A stretch of DNA of 64,000 nucleotides from positions 204,007 to 268,006 of the forward strand of contig CAVYBK010000001.1 of assembly GCA_963766725.1 (NCBI GenBank), read 5' to 3'. The position numbers were made by a program, and so were the translations under genes. This document shows, one piece after another, positions 17,693 to 27,406 of the stretch (within the stretch, counting starts at the first letter, position 1; each line of letters begins with the position of its first letter). The notes under the pieces were generated by a model that searched no databases, was not told where the DNA came from, and was given only the letters and a program-made list of their open reading frames with translations. This DNA is from DATEOR01 sp963766725 (GTDB lineage: Bacteria; Actinomycetota; Thermoleophilia; Gaiellales; Gaiellaceae).

Positions 17693-18385
17693 GCACGCAG
17701 CTCTCACGGACTGACGCCCGAGATCGAGGCGCTCCCGGCCGAGGACGTCCTCGTCTGGGCGGCCGAGGAGTTCGGCGAGCGGCTCTGCCTCAGCTGCTCC
17801 TGGCAGAAGCAGTCGTCCGTGCTCGTCCACATGGCCTCCGAGCTCGGGCTCGACATGGACGTGGTCGAGCTCGACACGCACCTCTTCTTCAAGGAGACGT
17901 ACGAGACGCGCGAGCGCCTCGTCGAGCGCTACGGCCTCACGCTGATCCGGCCCGAGGTGCTCACGATCGCCGAGCAGCACAAGCGCGAGGGGCCGAACCT
18001 CTGGGAGTCGAATCCGGACCGCTGCTGCCACATCCGGAAGGTTGAGCCGCTGATCGAGACGCTGCGCCCGTACGATGCCTGGGTCTCAGGCATCCGGCGC
18101 GACCAGTCGCCCTCGCGGGCGACCGCCCGGAAGGTCGAGCGCTCCGAGCGGTACGGCGTCTGGAAGATCCAGCCGCTGGCCGACTGGAGCGAGGAAGACG
18201 TCTGGGCGTACATCATGGCGAACGACATTCCGTACAACCCCCTCCACGACGCGGGCTACCGTTCGATCGGGTGCATGCCCTGCACGCGGCCGACGCGGCC
18301 CGACGAGGAGGAGCGGGCCGGCCGCTGGGCCGGGTCCGACAAGCTGGAATGTGGCATTCATCTCGGAGAAGAAAGGAACGCATGA
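17689..18385 (+). CDS. cysH: Assimilatory adenylylsulfate (APS) reductase, [4Fe-4S] type (one frameshift)
   Basis: GTG 17689 overlaps the ComA stop. One extra base near 17707 must be removed to read 'MSTQLSGLTPEIEALPAED', giving 231 residues. Substrate and cluster motifs are clear: 'LSCSWQKQSSV', 'LDTHLFFKETYE', 'DRCCHIRKVEPL', 'WVSGIRRDQS', 'GCMPCTRPT' and 'LECGIHLGE'. The CC plus CxxC set binds a [4Fe-4S] cluster and marks APS (not PAPS) reductases. The last Cys forms the sulfonated intermediate. The product is sulfite. No sulfite reductase gene lies in the window. Confidence 0.92.
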
Positions 18386-18982
18386 CGGAACACATCTACG
18401 GCCACGAGCACCCGGAGTCGGGCGAGACGCGCGGAGGCGGCTTCTGCCTCTGGTTCACGGGTCTCTCCGGCTCGGGCAAGACGACGATCGCGCACCTCGT
18501 CGGCCCCGAGCTCGACCAGCGCGGCGCGATCGTCGAGTACCTCGACGGCGACACCGTGCGCACGCATCTCTCCAAGGGCCTCGGCTTCTCGAAGGAGGAC
18601 CGCGACACGAACATCGAGCGCATCGGCTGGGTCGCCTCGCGGCTCGTCCGCCACGGCGCCGCCGTCATCTGCGCCGCCATCTCTCCCTACGAGGAGACGA
18701 GGCGCAAGGCGCGCGACATGGTGCGAGGAGCAGGGCCCGTTCGTCGAGGTCTTCGTCCGCGCCTCGGTCGAGGAGTGCGCGCGCCGCGACGTGAAGGGCC
18801 TCTACGAGAAGGCCTTCGCCGGCGAGATCAAGGGCTTCACCGGCGTCGACGACCCCTACGAGGAGCCCGAGAACGCCGAGATCGTCATCGACACCGAGGG
18901 CCAGACGCCCGAGGAGAGCGCGCAGGCCGTCGTCGCGAAGCTCGAGGAGATGGGTCTCGTGCCGGCCGGGGTGAACGCGTGA
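18382..18982 (+). CDS. cysC: Adenylylsulfate kinase (one frameshift)
   Basis: A 199-residue APS kinase after removing one base near 18724 (between 'ARDMV' and 'EEQGPFVEVFV'). The P-loop 'WFTGLSGSGKTTIA', 'YLDGDTVRTHLSKGLGFSKEDRD', 'NIERIGWVASRLVRHGA' and 'GLYEKAFAGEIKGFTGVDDPYEEP' are standard. It phosphorylates APS to PAPS, the sulfate donor for sulfotransferases. With an APS-type CysH, CysC is not needed for sulfur assimilation. Its presence therefore points to PAPS for the six sulfotransferase domains downstream. It overlaps both neighbours by 4 bases. Confidence 0.94.
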
Positions 18983-20119
18983 GCACCGTCACCACAGACC
19001 AGCTGATCAAGCCGCACGGCGGCGAGCTCGTCGACCGGATGGGCGAGCGGCCCGACGACCTCGAGTCGCTCGAGACCGTCCGCCTCTCGCCGCGTGAGCT
19101 GGCCGACCTCGACATGCTCGCCTCGGGCGCGCTCTCGCCGCTCACGGGCTTCATGTCGTCGGCCGACTACGAGCGCGTCGTCGAGGACATGCGCCTTGCG
19201 AGCGGCCTGCCGTGGGCGCTGCCCGTCTGCCTGGCCGTCGAGAACGAGCCGAGCGGAGACCGGATCGCGCTCGCAGACGAGAGCGGCCGGCCGCTCGCCG
19301 TCCTCGAGGTCGAGGAGGTCTACGGCTACGACAAGGAGCGCGAGGCCGAGCACTGCTTCCGCACGACCGACGACGCCCATCCCGGCGTCGCGCGGCTCTA
19401 CGGCCAGCCGGATCTCTACGTCGCCGGGCCGGTGACCGTCTTCGAGCGGCCGGAGCCGTCGTTCCCCGAGCTGCACAAGGATCCGCGCGACACGCGGGCG
19501 CTCTTCGCCGAGCGCGGCTGGAAGCGGGTCGTCGGGTTCCAGACCCGCAACCCGATCCACCGGGCGCACGAGTACCTGACCAAGTGCGCGCTCGAGACCG
19601 TGGACGGGCTCCTCATCCACCCGCTCGTCGGCGAGACGAAGTCGGACGACGTGCCCGCCGCGACGCGGGTGAGGGCGTACGAGGTCCTCATCGACGGCTA
19701 CTACCCGCGCGACCGCGTCGTCGTCTCGGCCTTCCCGGCCGCGATGCGCTACGCCGGCCCGCGGGAGGCGATCTGGCACGCGATCTGCCGCAAGAACTAC
19801 GGCTGCTCGCACTTCATCGTCGGCCGCGACCACGCGGGTGTCGGCGACTACTACGGCACCTACGACGCGCAGCTCATCTTCGACGAGTTCGAGCCGCACG
19901 AGCTCGACATCGAGCCGATGTTCTTCGAGCACTCCTTCTGGTGCAAGGTCTGCGGCCAGATGGCGACGCCGAAGACGTGCCCGCACTCCGGCGACGACCA
20001 CGTGTTCCTCTCGGGGACGAAGGTGCGCGAGCTGCTCTCGCAGGGCGAGCTGCCGCCTGCGGAGTTCTCCCGCCCCGAGGTCGCGCGAGATCCTCATCGA
20101 GGCCTACAGGAACAGCTAG
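18979..20119 (+). CDS. sat: Sulfate adenylyltransferase (ATP sulfurylase; one frameshift near the end)
   Basis: A 379-residue homo-oligomeric ATP sulfurylase. Motifs: 'GALSPLTGFMSSADYERVV', the nucleotide/sulfate site 'GFQTRNPIHRAHEYL', 'HPLVGETKSDDVPA', and 'GCSHFIVGRDHAGVGDYYG'. 'CKVCGQMATPKTCPH' is a zinc-site region like that of thermophile enzymes. One extra base near 20086 must be removed to end in 'EILIEAYRNS' and TAG 20117-20119. It makes APS from sulfate and ATP and feeds both CysH and CysC. GTG 18979 overlaps the CysC stop. It is the last gene of the operon. Confidence 0.94.
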
Positions 20120-20139
20120 CCCGTAGCATCCGTTCTCGA

Positions 20140-20802
20140 GTGGGGCGGACTGCGCTAATCGTGCTTGCCGTGGCGCTCCTTGTCGGGAGCGCCGCGGCGT
20201 TCACGCGGACCGAGCGCCTCAAGCTCGCGGCCTCGCCCGTGGCGAAGCCGCTGTTCGAGCGCCACCTCTCGCCCACATGCGGCTGTTCGCACGCGAGCTC
20301 GACGCTGTCGCTCCTGCTCCGGCGGCCCGAGCGTCTGGACGTCTCGGTGGTCGACTCGGACGGAGCGCACGTCGCCACGCTCGCCGACGCGCAGGAGTCG
20401 AAGGCCGGCCGCGTCTCCTACGAGTGGAACGGCCGCGATGACGACGGCCAGGTCGTCCCGGACGGGCTCTACCGCCTCAAGGTGCGGCTCGAGCACGACC
20501 GCCGCACGATCCTGATTCCGAAGACGATCCTGGTGGACACGACGCCGCCCCACGTGCGAATCCTCGAGGCGGTGACGACCGACGAGGGCCTCGCCGTGCG
20601 CTACAGGACGAACGAGGGCGTACGGCTGCACCTTCTGCTCGACGGCAACAAGGTGGCGCACTCCGCCAAGCGTACTGCCGGCATCGGGCGCATTACCTGG
20701 GCGCCGCCGGGGATCGTGCCTACGAGCGGCCTTACGCTCGCCGCCGTCGACAGGCCGGGCAATCGGTCGGAGCCCGTGCCGGTCTCCGTGGCGACTCCCT
20801 AG
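20140..20802 (+). CDS. Membrane-anchored FlgD-Ig-like domain protein
   Basis: A 220-residue protein starting at GTG 20140, 20 bases after sat. An N-terminal hydrophobic segment ('LIVLAVALLVGSAAAF') is a signal anchor. Residues about 50-125 form a FlgD-like Ig domain ('VSVVDSDGAHVATLAD', 'VSYEWNGRDDDGQVVPDGLYRLKV'), followed by a second beta-rich part ('DTTPPHVRILEAVTTDEG'). There is a Cys-rich 'SPTCGCSHAS' stretch just after the anchor. It is probably exposed on the cell surface. It shares the CTAG stop tetramer with the opposing O-antigen ligase. A related domain occurs at the very start of the window. Confidence 0.72.
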   Translation: MGRTALIVLAVALLVGSAAAFTRTERLKLAASPVAKPLFERHLSPTCGCSHASSTLSLLLRRPERLDVSVVDSDGAHVATLADAQESKAGRVSYEWNGRDDDGQVVPDGLYRLKVRLEHDRRTILIPKTILVDTTPPHVRILEAVTTDEGLAVRYRTNEGVRLHLLLDGNKVAHSAKRTAGIGRITWAPPGIVPTSGLTLAAVDRPGNRSEPVPVSVATP

Positions 20803-22249
20803 GCCCGCCCGGCGGATCTCGCCGGGAGGAAGGTCAGCGCCGCGGCCGCCACGCCGGCGATCCCCCAGACGAACGGATCCTCGAAGAATCCGCCGTAGAA
20901 GAGGGACTGCACGACGAGCGCGGTGAGGCAGCCGGCGAGCGCGAGGCCGAGCGCCCGGTAGCGGCGCCACGCTTCGAGGATCGCCCGCGCCGAGGGCCGC
21001 GAGGAAGACGAGGTAGGCGATGAGCCCGATCGTTCCGAGCTCGGCCGCGACGGTGAGCGGCGTCGTGTGCGAGACGTTCTTGCTCTTCCGCCTGCGCGCG
21101 TCCTCCTCCTGCCGGCTCATGAGCGGCTGCGAGCCGATGCCCACGCCGACGACCGGATGAGCAGCGTAGACCGGCCAGGTCACCTGCAGGAGCGGAACCC
21201 GGTCGCTCGTCACCTGGCGCGCCGAGTCGCCGCCGCCCTCGGCGAGGACGACGACTCCCGCGGCGAGGACGAGCGCCGCGGAGACGCCCACGACCACGCG
21301 GCGGGTCAGCCGGTCGCCGGCGAGAAGCGCCACGACGAGCACGCCGCAGAAGAGCGAGACGAAGCTCGTCTGCGAGTAGGAGAAGTAGAGGCCGAGCGTG
21401 AGCAGGCCGAGCACCGGAAGGCCGACCGCGGGTCGCACCACGTCCGAGCCAGAGCACGGTGAGGAGCACGACGATCCCGAGGACGAGGTGGCGGCCGTAG
21501 ACGCTCGGGTCCTGGAAGACCGACGTGACCCGGAAGAACGCCGAGTAGGCGTTCGCGAGCTGGACGTCCTGCTTGGCGAGGATCTCCGTGTGCGACCAGG
21601 CCTGGTAGACGCCGATCGCAGCGAAGAGCGAGGTCACGGCCACGAGCGCGGTCGCGAGCGCGCGCCACGTCCAGTCCCGCGGCCGCGTGAGCGCGAGGAT
21701 CGAGAGCAGCACCGCGAACGGGAAGTAGAAGAAGACGAGCTCGATCGTCCCCGCGCGCGAGGTCCTTCGCCCAGAGCAGCGAGATCCCTGAGAGCGCGAC
21801 GAGCGCCGCGGTGGGCCCGGCGATCAGGTACGGGACGGCCGGGAACTCGCCGCTCCTCGAGGACCCGGTAGGCGAGCGCGACGGCCGCCGCCGCGAGCAC
21901 GGCGTAGAGGGGGAGAAGCAGGAAGGCCTCCTGGCTCCCGAGCCCGACCGAGAGGCGGAACGGCGCGACGACGAGGAGCGCCACGGGCGCGGCGGCCGGG
22001 TAGCGGACGAAGGCCGCAGCGAGCGCGAGCCCGAAAAGCGCTCGCGACGGCGAGCGCGCCGAGCCGCGCCGCGGACGCCGTCAGAAGGCTGGGCGCGTCC
22101 GGGACGAGGGCGTACGCGAGCCCGGCTTCGGCCGCGACCAGGGCCGCGAGCCCGCCGAAGAAGAGCAGCCGCTCGCGCGCGAGCAGGAGCCCGCAGGCTC
22201 CGAAGGCCCCCACCACGGCTGCGGCGTGTGCCAGGGCCTCGTGCTCCAC
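20799..22249 (-). CDS. O-antigen ligase/polymerase-like membrane protein (five frameshifts)
   Basis: Removing one base near each of 22048, 21858, 21755, 21443 and 21007 yields a continuous 481-residue protein with about 10-12 membrane helices. The conserved Wzy_C/O-antigen ligase signature is clear: a large outer loop 'SHTEILAKQDVQLANAYSAFFRVTSVFQDPS' region, then 'VYAAHPVVGVGIGSQPLM', and 'NVSHTTPLTVAAELGTIGLIAYL' with the key His/Thr. Such proteins polymerise or ligate lipid-linked glycans outside the membrane. GTG 22249 starts 4 bases after the stop of the sulfotransferase-GT2 gene. Stops are shared as CTAG with the FlgD-like gene. Confidence 0.82.
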
Positions 22250-22253
22250 GACG

Positions 22254-24137
22254 TCAGGCGGTCAGCTGGCGGATGAGCCGCGCGCCGAAGTCGCCCCGTT
22301 TGGCCGCCATCTCGGGGAGGACGGTGGAGCGGACGTGCTCGATGACATGGACGCCCTCCGGCGCCTCGACGGAGATGACGTCCTCGGGCGCCTCCGCGCC
22401 GTGGGCGAGGGAGTTGAAGACCTCCCACTCGCGCCGCTTCCTGCGCGTGCGCGCGCTCTGGCCGAAGTCCGTGTGCGACCAGTGCGAGAATTCGTCCGCG
22501 TCGAGCCGCTTGAGCTCGATGCACGACCAGTCGGGGAGGACGAGAGTGGGCAAGGTCGCGGGCCAGAGCGGCTGCTCCCACTCCATCGCCTTGACGAAGC
22601 TGTAGCCCGGCCGGTTGGGCCAGGCCCAGGGCTCCGTGTTCGACATGCCGACGTCGAGGAAGGCGTGCCGGTCGTCGACGACGTAGAGCGGGTAGCGCGG
22701 GATCTTCACGACGACCTGGTCCGCCTCGAGCTGCCAGGCGAGGTCGCGGAGGACGCCGGCGGCCGCGTCGGTGAGCACCATGTCCGCGTCCCACTTGAGC
22801 GCGTAGCCGGTGCGCACCTGCGAGAACGACCAGTTGTAGAAGTAGACGAGGCTGTGCACCGACTCGGGCGGAGTCCCGAGGTGCTCCTCGCCGCAGCGCG
22901 CGACCGAGAAGGGATAGGAGTGCACCTCGAGGCGCTCGGCGGCGCCGCACTCCTCGGCCACGCGGCGCGCGACCTCGGGCGTGCCGTCGGTCGAGCCGTT
23001 GTCGACGAGCACGATCCGCTCGACGGCGCGGAGGAGCGGCGGCAGGACCCAGGGCAGCGGGTCGGCCTCGTTCTTCGCGCGGACGACAGCGGTGAAGCCC
23101 GGTGTCGTGTCGGCCTCCGACCAGCCCCAGACGACGTTGAAGTCGGTGTGGTTCTCGAGGTTCGTGAGGATCGGCGAGTTCGCGTGCCCGACCTGGCGCG
23201 AGGATCGGTTCTCGAGCCGTTCCTCCAGGAACTGCACGCGCCGTGCGACCTGGTGGAGCTGCCCGATGCGGGCGTGCTTGTCGATCGTGTCCTTGATGAT
23301 CGGGAGCAGTGGATGCCACCCGCTCGCTCCATGTCTTCATGGCGGCCGCGTCCGCTGCGGGAGTCGACCGGCTCGTAGCCGTAGCGCTCGAAGTCCTCCG
23401 CGTAGTGGCCGTTCAGCGCGGCCGCCGCCTCCTCGTCGTACGCGGCGGGAGGCAGAGGGACCGGCGTGCGGTTCTCCTGGCGCTGCTCCGTCGGCCAGTT
23501 GGCCCCGCCCACGTGCTCGCGCAGGAGCGCCAGCGTCTCGTCGAGCTTCTCGAGCCGCCCCACGTGCTCGATCGGCAGACGGTCGAGGAGCTCGCTCTGG
23601 ATCGCCCAGTGGACGTCCACGGCATCGCCGGCGGCCACCGCGGCGGCAAAGCGGCGGAAGTCCTCGACCATGTCCTCGGGCTGCTCGGGGATGCGCGGGA
23701 ACCACGGCTCCTCGCCAGAACATCTCGAAGAAGCGCGGCTCGCGGAGGAGGAGCTTCGACTGCCAACCCGACCAGAGCCGCGGCGACGGGTTTCGTACGA
23801 CCGAGAACCGGAACCAACCCTCCTCGGTGAGGATCCGCTCGCGCTCCTCGCCCTCGTAGTCGGCGAGCCGATAGCCGGGCCCCCAGAGGTTCATGTCGTG
23901 GATGGTCAGGGACGTCGAGACGCCCGGGAGCATCGAGTGCTCGAAGAGGTCGGAGGGAAGGCCGGCCACCTCGGCGAGGATCCAGCCGATGGTCGTCCAC
24001 CCGGCCTTGGGAACCGGGAGGTAGAGGACGCGCTGCTCGGCGAGGACGATCGTCCTCTGCTCGATGTGGTTGGGGAAGGGCTCTTCTGGCTCGGCGACGA
24101 GCGCCGAGGCGTCCGGCGCCTCCAGTCGTTCGGTCAC
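22254..24137 (-). CDS. Sulfotransferase fused to a GT2-like glycosyltransferase (three frameshifts)
   Basis: Removing one base near 23723, 23352 and 23312 leaves a single 626-codon frame. Residues about 35-260 are a sulfotransferase, with 5'-phosphosulfate loop 'LYLPVPKAGWTTIGWIL', 3'-phosphate site 'FRFSVVRNPSPRLWSGWQS', and the tail 'EDFERYGYEP'. A coiled linker ('KHARIGQLHQVARRVQFLEERLENR') leads to a GT2-like domain: 'FTAVVRAKNEADPLPWVL', 'IVLVDNGSTDGTPEVARR' and 'ALKWDADMVL', whose DxD-like acid pair could bind metal. GTG 24137 has GGGAGG 5 bases upstream. If the middle break is real, ATG 23340 would start a separate GT2 protein, overlapping an ATGA stop. Confidence 0.7.
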
Positions 24138-24257
24138 GCTCACCTCCCGAGGGTTCCGGCGACGCAGTCTACGCAAGCCGACCCGGCCGACCCTGGGGAA
24201 GGCGCCGGCCGAGCCCTGTCCAAGTCCCTCTCGATAACCTTCCGAACCGGGCAGCCA

Positions 24258-25352
24258 ATGGCGCATCTCTGAGGAAACCGAAACCACGACGACCGACGTC
24301 GACCAGCCGGCCGCGCGCAAGGCCGAGCGGTCGCTCGTCCTCGTCGCCGGCTCCGGACGGAGCGGCACGAGCCTTTTCAGCGGGATCCTCCAGCGGCTCG
24401 GCTACCACGTGCCTCAGCCGGAGGTGCCCGCCGACGCCACGAACCCACGCGGCTTCGCCGAGTCCCAGTGGGTGGTGGACTTCCACACGCGCCTCCTGGC
24501 GAAGGCGGCAGTCCAGGTCTCGGACGCGCGGCCTGCCGCCTGGGCGCACACCGCCGACGCCGCTCTCGACGAAGGCGCGCACGACGAGCTCGCCGACTGG
24601 CTCGGGAAGCAGTTCCGGGCCGCCGAGCACGTGCTCGTCAAGGACCCGCGCCTCTCCTGGTTCCTGCCGCTCTGGAGGCGCTGCGCCGAAGAGGCCGGCG
24701 TCTCGCCGCGCTTCGCCACGTTGCTGCGCCACCCCGCGGCCGTGGTCGACTCGAAGCAGCGCTCGTACGGGCATTGGCAGAGCGACGTCAGCCGCACAGC
24801 CGGCTGGCTCAACCAGACGCTCTTCACGGAGCGCGCGACGCGGGAGGGCCCGCGCGTCTTCGTCCGCTACGAGGACCTGCTCGACGACTGGACACGCATC
24901 CTCGGGCACGTCGGCGAGACGCTCGATCTCTCCGTCGTCCGCGACGCGCCCGCGGCCTCGATCGTCTCCATCCACGAGTTCGTGGACAAGGGCCTGAGCC
25001 GGTCGAAGGCCGAACTGGGAGGACTTCGCCATCCCGACCGCACTCCGCGAGCAGGTCGACGTCGTCTGGGACCTCGTCTCCCAGCTCGCCGAGGAGGACG
25101 TCGACGACATGGACACCGTCGTCCAGGAGCTCGAGGCGGCCCGCGCCGCCTACATCTCCCTCTACGAGGATTCCGAGGCGATCGCGCAGTCCTCGATCGC
25201 CGCCGGCCCGCGCAAGCGCGCGACGAAGGGCAAGTCCGGCGGAACGCTCCTGCGCCTCGGCGGACAAGGTGCCGCGGGACTACCGCGAGAAGCTGCCGCT
25301 CAGCTGGCGCAAGGCCGCCTACCGCGCGAAGCACGGCCGCCGGAAGCGCTGA
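24258..25352 (+). CDS. Sulfotransferase family protein (three frameshifts)
   Basis: ATG 24258 is followed after four codons by TGA. Removing one base near 24270 (CTC-T-GAG) joins it to the long frame, which otherwise has no ATG, GTG or TTG before 24409. Further breaks are near 25019 and 25265, giving 363 residues. The P-loop-like PAPS site 'VLVAGSGRSGTSLFSGIL' and the 3'-phosphate site 'RFATLLRHPAAVVDSKQRSYGHWQ' identify the family. 'VFVRYEDLLDDW' is also typical. It would move sulfate from PAPS to a glycan or other acceptor. It abuts the opposing GT2 gene, with TGA and TCA forming TGATCA. Confidence 0.8.
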
Positions 25353-26399
25353 TCAGCTGGGCGACGAGGAGCGGGCCGGGACAGGCCGCTCTTCGATCGA
25401 GTCGAGCTCGGGGTCGACCACCGAGACCTCCTCGAGCGACTTCTCCGGCGGCACGTCGAGTGCGATCTCGATGTGGCGGATCCGATGCAGCGCCCGCTCC
25501 GTGAGGATCCGGTTCGAGCGAAGGAGGTCGCTGATGATCCCGAGCATGACGAGCAGGAACGCGACGATCAGGAACGCGGCGCCGAGCACGAGCGACTGGA
25601 CGTGGCCAGTGGGCCCGGTCGAGTCGAGGTAGTGCCAGAGGAAGCGCCCGACGAGCACGGAACCGCCGAGGGCGAAGACGAGCGCTGGCCAGAGGAAGGC
25701 CGGCAGCGGCCCGTACATCGTCCAGATTTGGAAGATCGTCCCGACCGAGCGCTTGAGGTACTGGAAGGTGGACTTGAAGAGGCGTGAGTCGCGGCTCTTC
25801 GGGTTCGTGCGGATCGGGACGCTCGTGACGGTGATGTCCGACTTCCCGGCCTGGATCAGGGTCTCGAGCGTGTAGCTGAACCGCGAGACGACGTTCAGGC
25901 GCAGGGCCGCGTCCCGCGTGTACGCGCGGAAGCCCGAGGTCGCGTCCGGGACGTCGGTGCCCGAGGCGCGCCGCACGACCCACGAGCCGAGGCGCTGCAG
26001 GGTCTTCTTCGTCCGCGTGAACTCCGGGTGGTGCTGCACCTGCCGGTCGCCGACGACCATGTCGGCCTGGTGGGCGAGGATCGGCTCGACGAGCCGGATG
26101 ATGTCTTCGCCGCGGTACTGGTTGTCGGCGTCCGTGTTGACGATGACGTCGGCGCCGAGCTTGGCGGAGGCGTCGATCCCGGCCTGGAAGGCGAGCGCGA
26201 GCCCCTTGTTGGCGTTGAAGCGGACGACGTGGTCGACGCCGTGCTCGCGGGCGACGCGGGCGGTGCCGTCCGTCGAGCCGTCGTCGATGATCAGCCACTC
26301 GACCCGGTCGAAGCCGGGCACGTCGCGCGGGAGATCGGCCAGCGTCGCCGGCAGCGTCTCCGCTTCGTTCAGGCACGGAATCTGGATGATCAGCTTCAT
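25353..26399 (-). CDS. GT2 glycosyltransferase with two C-terminal membrane helices (DPM1/GtrB-like)
   Basis: A 348-residue, unbroken protein. The GT-A domain has 'LIIQIPCLNEAETLPATL', 'WLIIDDGSTDGTARVARE', 'ADVIVNTDADNQYRGEDI' (DxD) and 'DATSGFRAYTRDAALRL'. Two helices follow ('LWPALVFALGGSVLVGRFL' and 'LGAAFLIVAFLLVMLGIIS'), then a charged tail. Enzymes of this type make polyprenyl-phosphate sugars or add sugars at the membrane. ATG 26399 gives 'MKLIIQIPCLNE'. It is divergent from the next sulfotransferase with 50 bases between starts. Confidence 0.92.
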   Translation of the reverse strand: MKLIIQIPCLNEAETLPATLADLPRDVPGFDRVEWLIIDDGSTDGTARVAREHGVDHVVRFNANKGLALAFQAGIDASAKLGADVIVNTDADNQYRGEDIIRLVEPILAHQADMVVGDRQVQHHPEFTRTKKTLQRLGSWVVRRASGTDVPDATSGFRAYTRDAALRLNVVSRFSYTLETLIQAGKSDITVTSVPIRTNPKSRDSRLFKSTFQYLKRSVGTIFQIWTMYGPLPAFLWPALVFALGGSVLVGRFLWHYLDSTGPTGHVQSLVLGAAFLIVAFLLVMLGIISDLLRSNRILTERALHRIRHIEIALDVPPEKSLEEVSVVDPELDSIEERPVPARSSSPS

Positions 26400-26449
26400 G
26401 GGTGTTCGCCTATCCGCCTCATACGATGGCACACGTACGATCTGCGGTC

Positions 26450-27406
26450 ATGGAAGCGGCCGCAGACGACCGGCTCACCGTTCTATACCTCATCGCGAAG
26501 GGCCGTAGCGGCAGCAACATCCTCGCCCACTTCCTGGGGCAGCTGGACTCTTACTGCAACACGGGGGAGCTGCACCACCTCTGGCAAGTGGGGGCTGCAG
26601 GACAGCGGGCGCTGCGGGTGCGGGCGCACGGTGCCCGAATGCGAGCTCTGGAGCAGGGTCGTCGCCAGTCCGCATCTGGCCGGTGCGGATCCGGCAACCG
26701 TGGAGACCTGGCAGGAGGAGATCCTCGCCTGGCGCGCGGTGCCGCGCCTCCAGCGCCTGAAGCCGGCCGAGCGGGCGAGCTGGGAGGTGCTCGACCGCTA
26801 CTGCCGTGTGCGGGCCGCGCTCTACCGTGCGGTTGCCGAGGAATCGGGCGCGAAGGTGGTCGTCGACGCCTCCAAGTGGCCGTGGGACCCGGTCGTTCTC
26901 GGGCTCGTGCCGGAGGTGAGGCCGGTGGTCGTGCACCTGGTCCGCGACCCGCGCGCGGTGGCCCACTCGTGGCGGCGGCGGAAGAGCTGGGGCGACCACG
27001 AGGACGGCGCCGACCGAGATGCCGCGCTTCGGCGCCGGCTACAGCGCGCTCAGCTGGCTCGCGCGAAACGCCGCCACAGAGTGGACGCACCACAAGAGCC
27101 GCGACGTGCCGTGGATGCTCGTCCGTTACGAGGACTTCGCGGCCCGGCCGCGCGAGACCCTGAACTGCGATCGCCGAGCACGCCGGCCATCCGGCCGAGG
27201 CGCCGTTCGTGGACGAGCACACGGCCAGGGTGCACCCGACGCACGGGGTCGGCGGAAACCCGAGCAAGTTCTCCCTCGGCGACGTGGCCATCGTTCCCGA
27301 CGAGGAATGGCAGACGGCGATGTCCGGTCTCGACCGGTGGGTGACGACGGCGGTCAGCGCGCCGCTCCTCTCCCGGTACGGCTACGCGTTCACCGCGTCG
27401 GGATGA
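26450..27406 (+). CDS. Sulfotransferase family protein (three frameshifts)
   Basis: A 317-residue protein once single bases near 26587, 27018 and 27163 are removed. PAPS-site features: 'VLYLIAKGRSGSNILAHFLG' (5'-phosphosulfate loop), 'SGAKVVVDASKWP', 'VVHLVRDPRAVAHSWRR' (3'-phosphate site), and 'WMLVRYEDFAARPRETL'. The C-terminus 'HGVGGNPSKF' is common in this family. ATG 26450 is preferred over ATG 26426 because the family usually starts just before the P-loop. The stop overlaps the next gene's ATG (ATGA), so it is coupled to the GT4 enzyme downstream. Confidence 0.82.

Noticed and set aside
24409..24411. GTG 24409 as the start of the sulfotransferase
   Set aside because: It would remove the PAPS-binding loop 'SGRSGTSLF' encoded just upstream. 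ATG 24258 with one extra base near 24270 keeps it.
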